64,000 nt of DNA from Actinomycetota bacterium. Lineage in GTDB: Bacteria > Actinomycetota > Actinomycetes > Mycobacteriales > JACQDL01. Shown one piece after another: positions 7,703-16,222 of this stretch. The DNA lies in the NCBI GenBank assembly GCA_016201065.1, contig JACQDL010000059.1, forward strand, positions 22,623-86,622, read 5' to 3'. The number at the start of each line of letters is the position of its first letter. Within the stretch, counting starts at the first letter, position 1. A program made the position numbers and the translations under genes. The notes beneath the pieces were generated by a model. That model was not told where the DNA came from. It saw only the letters and a program-made list of their open reading frames with translations, and searched no databases.

Positions 7703-8659
7703 TCAACCCGGTCGGATGGCGAACGCGGCCGGCAGCACGGTGATCGCAACTCCGACGGCGACGACCAGGGCCGAGCTGAGCATGTCCAGCTCAGCTCCGC
7801 TCTGCCTTCGCCGGAGCCACCCGGCTGCGGTGTGCAGGCCGACCAGCACGACTGCCGAACCCGCCACCGCGAGGTAGGGCTGGAACTGCCACAGCGCGTG
7901 GAACCCGAGCCAGAGCCCGAGCCCTGCCGCTGCGGCGAAGGCCGTCTCCACAGAGAACAAGGTCCAGGCGAGGACCAGCGACCGGTGCCCACGCCCAGCG
8001 GACCCGACACCGTCCGCGTCGTCCGGGTCATCGGTGGGCAGCCGGTCGTCGGCGGCCAGCGCAGCTGGGGGCTCCGGGCGGCGCGGCTGGACGGCGGGCG
8101 GCCAGCTCGGTCGATCCTCGACGTACGGCGGGACGGTCCGCTTCGGAGCCGGCGGCACCGGCATGGGGGGGCGCCGCACCCCGCTGACCGGAGGCGGGGG
8201 CAGCCGGCCCGGCGCCTCCCCGACGCGGCGCCCCTCCACGGGTCGCGGCGGCACGATGGGGGGGCGGCCCCGATCCGCAACCGGCCGTGGCGCAACCGGC
8301 TGAGGGGCCGGCCGCGCCGGGGGCCACTGGTCAACGCGACCTCCGCCCTGCGGGAGTATCCGGCCCTCGCCGGGCCATGATCGGTCGGCCGGTGGCCGGG
8401 GCCGGTCAACCGGTGGCCGGGGCCGGTCAACCGGTGGGCGGGGCCGCTCGGCTGGCGGGCGGGGCCGGTCAACCGGCGGGCGGTACGGAAACATCCTCGG
8501 CTCCGGTTGCGCGGGCGGCGGCGGTTGACGGGGATCACGACGCCGGCGCCCCTTTGCCGGCTCGGATCGCTCCGCGCCCCTCGCCTGGTCCGCCGTCCGC
8601 CAGGAACCGGAGGAGAAATCGTCATCGCTGTTGTCGGACCGCCCGTGCCTGGCCATCAC
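7703..8659 (-). CDS. membrane protein with proline/arginine-rich repeat N-terminus
   Basis: A 318-residue protein. Roughly residues 1-215 are low-complexity, rich in Pro and Arg, including heptad-like repeats of PRPPVDR/PRPPAER type; the last 95 residues hold three hydrophobic segments (around LAWTLFSVETAFAAAAGLGL, YLAVAGSAVVLVGLH and ALVVAVGVAITVLPAAFA). The C-terminal part is the conserved portion, as in Rv0497. It overlaps the end of ppx (GTG at 8659, ATG at 8656), so it is translationally coupled to it. Function unknown; the cytoplasmic Pro-rich tail suggests a protein-binding platform. Confidence 0.8.
   Translation of the reverse strand: MMARHGRSDNSDDDFSSGSWRTADQARGAERSEPAKGRRRRDPRQPPPPAQPEPRMFPYRPPVDRPRPPAERPRPPVDRPRPPVDRPRPPADRSWPGEGRILPQGGGRVDQWPPARPAPQPVAPRPVADRGRPPIVPPRPVEGRRVGEAPGRLPPPPVSGVRRPPMPVPPAPKRTVPPYVEDRPSWPPAVQPRRPEPPAALAADDRLPTDDPDDADGVGSAGRGHRSLVLAWTLFSVETAFAAAAGLGLWLGFHALWQFQPYLAVAGSAVVLVGLHTAAGWLRRRQSGAELDMLSSALVVAVGVAITVLPAAFAIRPG
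8385..8482. repeat. tandem repeats coding PRPP(V/A)(D/E)R heptads
   Basis: Imperfect tandem copies of a roughly 21-base unit built on GGCCGGTCAACCGGTGG occur here and translate, on the minus strand, into repeated PRPPVDR-type heptapeptides in the N-terminal region of the membrane protein. Copy number could vary between strains. In-frame periodicity (multiples of 21) keeps the gene open. Confidence 0.75.
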
Positions 8660-9588
8660 ACACCGTCCAACCAGTCGAGGCGGCGCAGGATGATTCCCTC
8701 GCGCAGCGCCCAGGGACAGATCTCCACCCGGTCCGCCCGGCAGAGCCGCATGGTGGATTCGGCGACGATCGCGCCGGCCAGCAGCTGGTGCGCCCGCGCC
8801 GTGCTCACCCCGTCCAGCTCGGCGAGGTCAGCGGAGGACATCCGGGAGATGAAACCGATCACCTGGCGGAGGCTCTCGATCGTCAAGGCCCGTGGAGCGC
8901 GCTGACCAGCGCTGGAGGGCGCGGCGCCGGTCAGTCGCGCCAGCGAGCGGAAGGTCTTCGAGGTGGCCGCGTACCGATCTGGTCGCGGCATCTCCCGCAG
9001 CCGGGAGGCGACCGTGGCCACCCGCCCGTCGACGTACTCCCGCAGCGCCACCAGCACCTTCTTGCCCGGCGGGTCTGCGTCCAGCCGCTCCCGGGTGAGC
9101 CGGCCCGCGCCCAGCGGCAGCGACTCGGCGAGATCCGGCTCCTCGTCGATCCCGCAGGCGATCTCCAGCGATCCCCCGCCGATGTCCATCACGAGGAGTT
9201 GGCCCGCGCTCCAGCCGAACCACCGGCGCACCGCGAGGAAGGTGAGACGCGCCTCGGCGTCGGCCGGCAACACGGTGAGGTCGACGCCGGTGTCCGCCTG
9301 GATCCGCTCCAGGACGGCCGCGGAGTTCCGTGCGTCGCGCACCGCCGAGGTGGCGAAGGCCAGCAGGTCGTCGCAGCCGAGCCGGCGGGCGGAGTCGCGG
9401 GCCAACGCCACGGTGGCGACGAGCGCGTCAGCCCCCTCGGCTTTCAGCAGACCGTCGGAGTCGACGTGCTCGGCCAGCCGGAGCACCGACTTCTCCGAAC
9501 GCATCGGCGATGGATGGCCCCCACGGCGGGCGTCAACGACCAGCAGGTGCACCGTGTTCGAACCCACGTCGAGCACGCCGAGTCGCAT
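8656..9588 (-). CDS. ppx: Ppx/GppA family exopolyphosphatase
   Basis: A 310-residue ASKHA-fold phosphatase. The phosphate-binding loops are seen as LGVLDVGSNTVHLLV at the N-terminus and LLVMDIGGGSLEIACG near residue 140; FATSAVRDARN is the usual third motif. It hydrolyses inorganic polyphosphate or the guanosine pentaphosphate alarmone. It is short, like mycobacterial Ppx1 (Rv0496), lacking the extra C-terminal HD-like domain of E. coli Ppx. It heads a cluster with the coupled membrane protein downstream, and lies near senX3-regX3, in keeping with a role in phosphate metabolism. Confidence 0.93.
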   Translation of the reverse strand: MRLGVLDVGSNTVHLLVVDARRGGHPSPMRSEKSVLRLAEHVDSDGLLKAEGADALVATVALARDSARRLGCDDLLAFATSAVRDARNSAAVLERIQADTGVDLTVLPADAEARLTFLAVRRWFGWSAGQLLVMDIGGGSLEIACGIDEEPDLAESLPLGAGRLTRERLDADPPGKKVLVALREYVDGRVATVASRLREMPRPDRYAATSKTFRSLARLTGAAPSSAGQRAPRALTIESLRQVIGFISRMSSADLAELDGVSTARAHQLLAGAIVAESTMRLCRADRVEICPWALREGIILRRLDWLDGV

Positions 9589-9743
9589 GACGGCACGGTA
9601 GCGGACCCCGGGCCCGCAACGCGGATCGTGACCACATTGACCGGCGATATTGCCACCAAATCACCAGAAATCCTGGCCGATGCCCGGAATGGCGTCGCGG
9701 CGTGCGGCTTGGCGCCGCCGCCCGCGCACGTAGGGTGAGCGAC

Positions 9744-10505
9744 GTGGTCTCCACCGAGGTCGGGCTGGACTTCGCCCGCGAATGGGTCGAGTTCCCGGAT
9801 CCGGCCGACCCCGAACACCTCATCCGAGCAGATCTCACCTGGCTCTGCTCGTCGTGGTCGTGCGTGTTCGGTCGCGGCTGCCACGGCATCCTGCCGAACC
9901 GGCCGGATGACGGCTGTTGCAGCCATGGCGCGTTCTTCACCGACGCGGCCGACGAGCGGCGGGTGCTGTCGGCCGCCGCCGAGCTGAGCCCCTCGATCTG
10001 GCAGTACCACGGCTACGGCGAGCGGAAGAAGCTCGTCGTCAGGGACAGCGTCGGCGGCGACCATGACCGGCGACGCACCCGCATCGTGCGGGGTGCCTGC
10101 GTGTTCCTCAACCGGCCGGGCTTCGCGGGCGGCGCGGGCTGCGCCCTGCATCTGCTGGCACTGCGGGCCGAGCGGCTGCCACTGCAGACGAAACCGGACG
10201 TGTGCTGGCAGCTGCCGATCCGGCGCGAGCAGGACTGGGTCGACCGGCCGGATGGCAGCCGGGTGCTGGTCTCCACCCTGACCGAGTTCGACCGTCGTTC
10301 CTGGGGTGAGGGCGGACCGGACCTGCACTGGTGGTGCACGTCCGCGCCCGAGGCGCATCAGGCGCGGCGGCCACTGTTCCTGTCCTACGCCACCGAGCTG
10401 ACCGCGCTGGTCGGCGCCAAGGCGTACAACGAGCTGGCGCGGATCGCCGCGGCCCGGATGGACCAGGGCGGGCTGGTGGCCCGGCACCCGGCCGACCCGC
10501 CCTGA
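9744..10505 (+). CDS. conserved Cys/His-rich protein (Rv0495c-like)
   Basis: A protein of about 253 residues, divergent from ppx. It carries a conspicuous cluster [15 protein letters not shown], a CCSHGAFF pair and, further on, [20 protein letters not shown]; this spacing suggests a metal or Fe-S site of the YkgJ/UPF0153 general type, though I cannot assign it firmly. The rest is mixed alpha/beta with no motif I know. GTG at 9744 has GGGTGA five bases upstream; GTG at 9735 is in frame but lacks a proper site. Position next to ppx matches Rv0495c. Biochemical role unknown. Confidence 0.8.
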   Translation: MVSTEVGLDFAREWVEFPDPADPEHLIRADLTWLCSSWSCVFGRGCHGILPNRPDDGCCSHGAFFTDAADERRVLSAAAELSPSIWQYHGYGERKKLVVRDSVGGDHDRRRTRIVRGACVFLNRPGFAGGAGCALHLLALRAERLPLQTKPDVCWQLPIRREQDWVDRPDGSRVLVSTLTEFDRRSWGEGGPDLHWWCTSAPEAHQARRPLFLSYATELTALVGAKAYNELARIAAARMDQGGLVARHPADPP

Positions 10506-10547
10506 GGCGCCAGAGCGGTGGGCCGGCCCGCCCGCCCAGTGCGGGGC

Positions 10548-11129
10548 TCAGCCGGCCTGCCCGGCGGCGATCGCCCGTTCCATGGCCCGGTGCAACACGA
10601 CGAGGATCGCGTCCCGGACCGAGAGGCGGTCCCGTGCATCAAAGGCGAGCACCGGGACCGTCTCGGTCACCGCGAGGGCCCACCGCACCTCGGTGAGGTC
10701 ATGGGCGAGCTGCCCGTCGAAGCTGTTGACCCCCACGACAAAGGGAAGCTGGGCACGTTCGAAGTAGTCCACCGCGGCAAAGCAGTCATCCAGCCTGCGG
10801 CTGTCCACGATCACCAGTGCTCCCAGCGCTCCGCGGGCGAGGTCGTCCCACATGAAGTTGAACCGCCCCTGCCCAGGGGTGCCGAAGATGTACAGCTTGA
10901 GGCTCTCGTCGATGGTGACCCGTCCGAAGTCCATCGCCACCGTGGTCAGGGTCTTCTGCGAACCGATACCGGGGTTGTCCACACCGATCGACACCTCGGT
11001 CATCTCCGCCTCGGTGGTCAGCGGCGGGATCTCGGAAATCGCACCAACCGTGGTGGTCTTGCCGACGCCGAAGCCGCCGGCGATCACGATCTTCACCGGC
11101 ATCGGCGGCGGAGCGGGGAAGTTGTTCAC
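10548..11129 (-). CDS. conservon small GTPase-like protein (CvnD type)
   Basis: A 193-residue P-loop protein. The Walker A loop is GGFGVGKTT, the switch II region FGTPGQGRFNFMW carries Thr-Pro-Gly-Gln-Gly instead of DxxG, and the base-recognition motif reads GVNSFDG instead of NKxD. This is the MglA/CvnD family that works with roadblock proteins and a paired kinase-like protein in actinomycetes. GTG at 11129, eight bases after the DUF742 stop, is preferred over an upstream in-frame start that would run through that gene. Last gene of a five-gene operon. Confidence 0.92.
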   Translation of the reverse strand: MNNFPAPPPMPVKIVIAGGFGVGKTTTVGAISEIPPLTTEAEMTEVSIGVDNPGIGSQKTLTTVAMDFGRVTIDESLKLYIFGTPGQGRFNFMWDDLARGALGALVIVDSRRLDDCFAAVDYFERAQLPFVVGVNSFDGQLAHDLTEVRWALAVTETVPVLAFDARDRLSVRDAILVVLHRAMERAIAAGQAG

Positions 11130-11136
11130 GGCAGGC

Positions 11137-11679
11137 TCAGGAGATCGCGCTGACCGCACGAATGACTCGGGCGATGGTCTCGGTATCATGCTGGGCCACC
11201 TTCTCGGTCTGGTGCACGTCAATGATCTCGGCCGAGTGCAGGTCATCGACCAGAATCTTGGCGACGCCAAGGTGCAGGCCCAGTCGTGCGGAGATCTCTG
11301 CCACCGACACCGGCCGGCGGCAGAGCGCCACGATCGCCCGCAGCTCGGGCGAGAGCCCCGCCGTCCGCGCGTCGACGGCCTCCGGCCGGGCTGTGACCTG
11401 GGTCTCCAGCGCGATGTCGGGATGACCAGCCCGGACCCGCCCCGAAGTGATCACGAACGGCCGAAGACCCGCTGGCGTCTGCGCTGGCGCCTCCGGTGGA
11501 AGATCGTCCGGATCCGAAGCGAAGTGCCCCGCCCTGCCCGTTCCGGTCTCGCCAGCGCCACCCCGGCCGACCGAACCGGCCCCCCGCCCGCCGCGGCTGA
11601 GGTAGGGCGGCACTCGCCCCGCCGAGGATGGTGGCTCGGCGGCGCTCGACCAGTCGTGGCCGGACGGCGGCTGGCTCAT
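11137..11679 (-). CDS. DUF742 protein (CvnC type)
   Basis: A 180-residue protein of the DUF742 family found only in conservons. The N-terminal 75 residues are low complexity; the conserved part starts at LRPFVITSGRVRAG and ends with a winged-helix-like ELRAIVALCRRPVSVAEIS and LGVAKILVDDLHSAEIIDV. ATG at 11679 overlaps the roadblock stop by 4 bases. It is presumed to bridge the roadblock protein and GTPase at the membrane. Confidence 0.9.
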   Translation of the reverse strand: MSQPPSGHDWSSAAEPPSSAGRVPPYLSRGGRGAGSVGRGGAGETGTGRAGHFASDPDDLPPEAPAQTPAGLRPFVITSGRVRAGHPDIALETQVTARPEAVDARTAGLSPELRAIVALCRRPVSVAEISARLGLHLGVAKILVDDLHSAEIIDVHQTEKVAQHDTETIARVIRAVSAIS

Positions 11680-12155
11680 TGCGGGACGGAGTTCCTCAGT
11701 TCGGCGATGAGCTGCGGCGTCAGCGCGGCGCCGGCACGCCCCGCGAACAACGTCATCTCGTAGGCGACGTTGCCGAGGTTGGCCGACCGGTTGGCGATCA
11801 CCCCAAGTACCGAACCTGCGCTGATCGCGGTGATCAGCATGTAGCCCGAGGCCAGGTCAACGATGACCTTGTTCAACGGCCCGAGCGAATACCACCCGGA
11901 GGCACCCCCAGCCAGGCTGGTGATGCCCGAGATCACCGCCGCCAGCCGATCGGCGTTGGCCCGCTTCGCCGCCGCCGAGCGTGCCATCAGCAGACCATCG
12001 GAGGACACCGCGATCGCCTCGACCACACCGGCGGTGTTGCTGGCGAATGCCTCAAGCAGCCAGTTGAACGTGCGGACCTGGTCGCTGAGCACCATGCCCG
12101 AATGACCGTTGTGTCCGTACCGGAAATTGGCCTCAGATCCTGGCTGGCTCATCAT
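11676..12155 (-). CDS. roadblock/LC7 domain protein (CvnB type)
   Basis: A 159-residue protein with a roadblock/LC7 fold from about residue 25: NWLLEAFASNTAGVVEAIAV, SSDGLLMARS, ADRLAAVISGITSLAGGAS and a long C-terminal helix. These proteins act as GTPase-activating or scaffolding partners of MglA-like GTPases. Two adjacent ATG codons (12155 and 12152) overlap the kinase stop; an AGGAGGG site lies about ten bases upstream. Third gene from the 3' end of the conservon operon. Confidence 0.92.
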   Translation of the reverse strand: MMSQPGSEANFRYGHNGHSGMVLSDQVRTFNWLLEAFASNTAGVVEAIAVSSDGLLMARSAAAKRANADRLAAVISGITSLAGGASGWYSLGPLNKVIVDLASGYMLITAISAGSVLGVIANRSANLGNVAYEMTLFAGRAGAALTPQLIAELRNSVPQ

Positions 12156-14845
12156 CGGCCGGTCCCTCCTGGTTCCGCAGCGCCGTCATTCGACGGGGCC
12201 GTTCCTATCTCGCTCATGGCCTTTGCCACACCGAACTCGAACTGCTCGACCAGCGCACGGGCGGCGTCAGGGTCGACCGCGCGCTCGGCTGCCGCGGGGC
12301 TTGCAGGTGTGGGGGCCGGCGGCGCGTCGGTCCTGAGGGTCGCTCCCGGAACCCGCCGAACCAGGCCCGGCGTGCGAGCACCATTGCCCGGAGCCGCCTG
12401 CCCCGTGCCCGCCGGCGGCGCGGTGGGGGCTGACGGAGCGGCGGCGCGGGCCGCCGGGACAGCCGGCCGGGTCGGTGGGGCGGGGCTCGTACGGGCCGCC
12501 GGAGCAGCCGGCCGGGTCGGTGGGGCGGGGCTCGTACGGGCCGCCGGAGCAGCCGGCCGGGTCGGTGGGGCGGCGGCCGGGACCCTCGTCACCGGGGCCG
12601 CGGGGGGCAGCTGAGTCGCCGGGCGCGGTGCCGGCGGCATCTGCGGCCGGACCTCTCGGGCGGCCGGGGCACTCGGCGCGATCGGGGTGGCGGGCCTGAC
12701 CGGTCGCTCCGGGGTCGCCACCACCGGAGCGGCTGCCCCGCCGGGCAGGGCGCGCACGTTCGCAGCGGGGCGGATCGGCTCGGGCTGGGATGACGGATGG
12801 TGCGCTGGCGTGACCCGCTGGGAGGCCGCCTGCTGCATCGGCAGCTTGTGCCGCATCGAGAAGCCGTCCCACGTCTCCGCTGACTCCAACGCCTTGCTGG
12901 CCCGGGCCAGCGCCAGTACGTCGAGCAGCGGGGCGCTGGCCGGCTGCCCGGCGGAGAAGCCGCCCGGACCCAGCAACGTGGGCGGCCGCATCGGGCTGGA
13001 CCCGGTCACCAGCAACTGCTCGGCGGGCAGCGACAGCTCCGCGGTGATCCCAGCACCGTGCGTCGCGGACAGCATGACCCCCAAGCCGTGCCGACGGGTC
13101 AGCCGGCCGACGACGAACAGGCCCAGCACATCGCTGGGCGCGAGGTCGAGACGTTCCCGTCGGGTCAGCCGCGCGTTCTCCTCGGCGAGCCGCTCCGGCG
13201 ACATACCGATCCCGTGGTCGACCACGGCGATCACGCATCCGGCGGCGTGCACCGTCGAGGTGACCATCACCCTCGTGTCCGGCGGCGAGAACGTCGTCGC
13301 GTTCTCCATCAGCTCCGCGAGGACGAGCACCACGTCGCCGACGAGGTGCGGGACGAGCTTGAGATCGTCGGCCACCGCGATGTCGACCCGCAGGTAGTCC
13401 TCGATCTCGGCCAGCGCCAGCCGGACCACGTCCTCCAACGACACCGGCTCGTGATGATCGCCGGCACCCGCACTGCCGGACAGCACGACAAGGCTGCCCG
13501 CGTTACGACGGAGCCGGCTGGAGACGTGGTCGAGCTGGTAGAGCGTCTCGAGCCGGGACGGGTCGGTCTCCTCCCGCTCCAGGCGGTCGATGACGCCAAG
13601 CTGGCGGCCAACCAGGTTCTGGGTCCGCCGCCCGACGTTGCCGAACATATGGGCGATGTTGCGCTGGCTGAACACCTGCCGCTCGACGAGCCGGGCGGCG
13701 GTGACCTGCACCCGGTCGAAGGCCCGGGACAGGTCGGAGATCTCGTCCCGACCAGGGATGGAGACCGGCTCCAATGCCATCGGCTGGAAGTGGTCGACGT
13801 CCTCGTCCGCGATCCGGACCAGCTCCGCCTCCGCCGCGCGGGCGACCCGGTCCGCGGAGGCGGTGAGCAACACGAGCGGGCGGGCCACCGCACGGGCAAC
13901 GGCGGCGCTCAGCAGCAGGACCAGCAGCAGCACCAGAATCCCCAACGCACCGCCGGTGTAGGCGCTGGCCAGGTTGGTGGTCTCCAGGTCGTCCGCGACC
14001 TGGAACACCTCGGTGGCGATCCGTTTCTCGACCAGCGCGCCAAGGCCGCTGATCGCATCACCGAGCTGGAGCCGCTCCGCCGCGCTGACCGCCCGGAACG
14101 AGGCTGCGTCCTGGGCGAGGATCGCGTTGATCAACCGGTTGATCCCCCGGGCGTCCAGCGCGGACTGGATCAACCCGTACAGCCTGGCCTGGTCGGCGGT
14201 CGCGAACTGGTGGAAGCGATCCTGCTCCAGGTTGTACTCGACCCGGGAGTTGATTGCCTGGACCCAGCTCGGCGCGCCCTCCCGACCCGGGATGGCGACC
14301 CCCATCGCGGCCGATCGGGCCTGCGCCTCGTCGGACCTGATCAACGCATCCAGACCGACGATCTGGCGGCCTTCCTCCTTGGTGAGGTCCGCGACATCGG
14401 TCAGGCCGATCGCGTTGATGACCCGCGCGATCGCCCCGCTGAAGTCGTCGACCACCTGCTTGAGCGAGGTGTGGCCGGCGAGCACCTGAGCACGGAGCGG
14501 CGCGAGGCCGTTCACGACGCCGAGAGCCTCGAGGAACGGGCGGGGCAGGATGCCCGAGACCGCCAGGGTCGTCACCTGGTCGCCCACGACCGCGGTCTGC
14601 TGGACCAGCTCGGAACGCTCGACCGCGCCCACCAGGAAGCCGGCCGAGATGAGTCGCTCACGTTGCAGCGCCTGCAGGAGGACGCTCGACCGGCTCGCGA
14701 GCTGCACCGCCTGAGCCGTCCTGCGCGCCTTGTCCGCCACCGCGAACCGGTCGCCGATGAACGGTGCGGCGAAGTACGCCAGCACGAGCATGGGCACCAT
14801 CACGAGGATGGTCAGCTTGGACCGGATCCGCAGCCTACCGAGCAC
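12152..14845 (-). CDS. NIT-domain sensor histidine kinase-like protein (CvnA type)
   Basis: An 897-residue membrane kinase. TM1 lies at about 11-30, an extracellular nitrate/nitrite-sensing type helical domain at 35-295, TM2 at about 297-318, HAMP next, then a non-classical dimerisation region QRNIAHMFGNVGRRTQNLV with LDHVSSRLRR (His440 is the likely phospho-acceptor if any), and an HATPase with N-box ELMENATTFSPP (N515) and VVDHGIGMSPERL. Residues 620-897 are Pro/Ala-rich and repetitive. GTG at 14845 has GAGGAG seven bases upstream and overlaps the preceding gene by 11 bases. No response regulator is in the operon; output is presumably via the roadblock/GTPase proteins. Confidence 0.92.
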   Translation of the reverse strand: MLGRLRIRSKLTILVMVPMLVLAYFAAPFIGDRFAVADKARRTAQAVQLASRSSVLLQALQRERLISAGFLVGAVERSELVQQTAVVGDQVTTLAVSGILPRPFLEALGVVNGLAPLRAQVLAGHTSLKQVVDDFSGAIARVINAIGLTDVADLTKEEGRQIVGLDALIRSDEAQARSAAMGVAIPGREGAPSWVQAINSRVEYNLEQDRFHQFATADQARLYGLIQSALDARGINRLINAILAQDAASFRAVSAAERLQLGDAISGLGALVEKRIATEVFQVADDLETTNLASAYTGGALGILVLLLVLLLSAAVARAVARPLVLLTASADRVARAAEAELVRIADEDVDHFQPMALEPVSIPGRDEISDLSRAFDRVQVTAARLVERQVFSQRNIAHMFGNVGRRTQNLVGRQLGVIDRLEREETDPSRLETLYQLDHVSSRLRRNAGSLVVLSGSAGAGDHHEPVSLEDVVRLALAEIEDYLRVDIAVADDLKLVPHLVGDVVLVLAELMENATTFSPPDTRVMVTSTVHAAGCVIAVVDHGIGMSPERLAEENARLTRRERLDLAPSDVLGLFVVGRLTRRHGLGVMLSATHGAGITAELSLPAEQLLVTGSSPMRPPTLLGPGGFSAGQPASAPLLDVLALARASKALESAETWDGFSMRHKLPMQQAASQRVTPAHHPSSQPEPIRPAANVRALPGGAAAPVVATPERPVRPATPIAPSAPAAREVRPQMPPAPRPATQLPPAAPVTRVPAAAPPTRPAAPAARTSPAPPTRPAAPAARTSPAPPTRPAVPAARAAAPSAPTAPPAGTGQAAPGNGARTPGLVRRVPGATLRTDAPPAPTPASPAAAERAVDPDAARALVEQFEFGVAKAMSEIGTAPSNDGAAEPGGTGR
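12461..12573. repeat. 45-bp tandem repeat in the CvnA C-terminal tail
   Basis: A 45-base unit starts at 12461, 12506 and (partial, about 23 bases) 12551 with near identity, beginning AGCCGGCCGGGTCGGTGGGG. It encodes 15-residue repeats of the type PTRPAAPAARTSPAP. Period is a multiple of three, so copy-number change would keep frame. Confidence 0.9.
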
Positions 14846-16010
14846 CGGACCACTCCTCGGCGGCCGGAATTGCGGCCCGCTGCGGTTCCGGTGGTCCGGC
14901 CAGGTCCGACGGGCCGTACCGGTAGGAACCACCACCCGGCTGCCGCGGGCCGCCGCCGGAGTCGTCGCGGTGTGACCGACCCTGTACGGGGCTGCGGCTC
15001 CAGAGGAACCACCCCATCGCGGCGAGCGCGACAATGGTCAGCGTGACGCCGAGCACCAGCGCGATCAGGAAGACCGTGCGGTTGCCGTCGAACCCGTCAG
15101 CCCGGCCCGAGAGCAGCCCGTCGAGCTCGGTCAGGGCGACCCGCGCCAACCGGACCGACGTCGTCATGAGCGTGTCCCGCTGGGGGACGACGTTGGCGAC
15201 GGTGTCGACGAAATGCGGCATCCCGACCAGCATGGTGGACGGCGCGATGGATTCCAGTGCCCGGTGGAACTCGTCGAGCTGGCCGAGCAACGCCGTACCG
15301 AGGTCCGACCGGGTGGTGCGGTCGATTGCCGTGGTGAGGCCCTGCTGCAGGTCGGCCGCGTCAGTGGCGACGAATGTCCGCGCCGTGGCAATCGAGGAGG
15401 CCATCTCAACCCGTGCTCTGCCATTCACCGACGGCAGGATGCTGACCAGGTCGGCGAGCCTGCTCGCGTTGACCATCACCGGCGGCAGCCGCAGCATCGC
15501 GGCGTTCATGAGGTAGTAGGTGTCCAGCTCCGGGTCGAGGATCAGGTTGGACTCGTCACCGATCTTGCGGTAGAGGCCCAGCATGAGGTCCACGACTTCG
15601 GTATATGCAACATATGCACCGATTTGATCGGTAAACCGCTGAGTAGACAGGGTCTGGATGCGGGCGCGCAGCGTGGACCACCGCTGGGTGGTGAGCAGGA
15701 TGCCCCCCAACCTCGCGTCAGCCGCGTCCACGGCGTCGAAGGCTCGCTGCTGGGCCACCTTGTCCAGCGGCGCGCCGCGCACGGCAGCGGCCTCCGCGTC
15801 GAGCAGGGCGCTCAACGCGGTGGGAAGGGCGGTCAGATAGGCGACACCCGCGCGCTCCTTGACGGTGAAGGTGCGCTGGTCGGACAGCGACCGCCACGCC
15901 GGGAGGAACACCGCTACCGACAGCAACGTGACCACCACGACGAGGGCCGGGACGAACACCAGCACTCCGCGGCGCGCAGCGCGCGCCCCGCTCTGCGATA
16001 CCGTAGCCAT
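14835..16010 (-). CDS. membrane-anchored stand-alone sensor protein without kinase domain
   Basis: A 391-residue protein. TM1 is at about 15-38 (VLVFVPALVVVVTLLSVAVF), then a helical extracytoplasmic domain of about 265 residues, TM2 near 310-335 (VFLIALVLGVTLTIVALAAM) and a 55-residue Gly/Pro/Arg tail. The external domain has the GDESNLILDPELDTYYLMNA motif known from NIT-like or chemoreceptor-type sensory domains. There is no HAMP, kinase or signalling domain. ATG at 16010; its stop overlaps the CvnA-type kinase start by 11 bases, so the two are translationally coupled. It probably feeds the conservon as an accessory receptor. Not part of the four-gene conservon I know. Confidence 0.8.
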   Translation of the reverse strand: MATVSQSGARAARRGVLVFVPALVVVVTLLSVAVFLPAWRSLSDQRTFTVKERAGVAYLTALPTALSALLDAEAAAVRGAPLDKVAQQRAFDAVDAADARLGGILLTTQRWSTLRARIQTLSTQRFTDQIGAYVAYTEVVDLMLGLYRKIGDESNLILDPELDTYYLMNAAMLRLPPVMVNASRLADLVSILPSVNGRARVEMASSIATARTFVATDAADLQQGLTTAIDRTTRSDLGTALLGQLDEFHRALESIAPSTMLVGMPHFVDTVANVVPQRDTLMTTSVRLARVALTELDGLLSGRADGFDGNRTVFLIALVLGVTLTIVALAAMGWFLWSRSPVQGRSHRDDSGGGPRQPGGGSYRYGPSDLAGPPEPQRAAIPAAEEWSGAR

Positions 16011-16222
16011 GCACTCCCCTGAGCCGCCCGAGCGAACCGGCGCGGGCGCCGAGATGAGCAGAACAGCGCGTGCCGGCTCCCGCCAACGCGACGGTATCGA
16101 AGCCAGACCGGTTTGTGTCCTGCTAGCGGGAAATTAGCCCGAACAAATCTGAACTAGCCGTTCGCGGTCATAGGAAATTGTAGTCGAGCGTTTACTGAAA
16201 GTAATCGGAATGATTCTCACGG

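Noticed and set aside
8385..8482. CRISPR-like array
   Set aside because: Repeats are short, imperfect, without spacers, and encode in-frame PRPPVDR heptads.
13058..15046. 662-codon open frame on the plus strand opposite the CvnA-type kinase
   Set aside because: Composition is Arg/Gly/Asp-rich shadow of a well-supported kinase gene with real motifs on the other strand.
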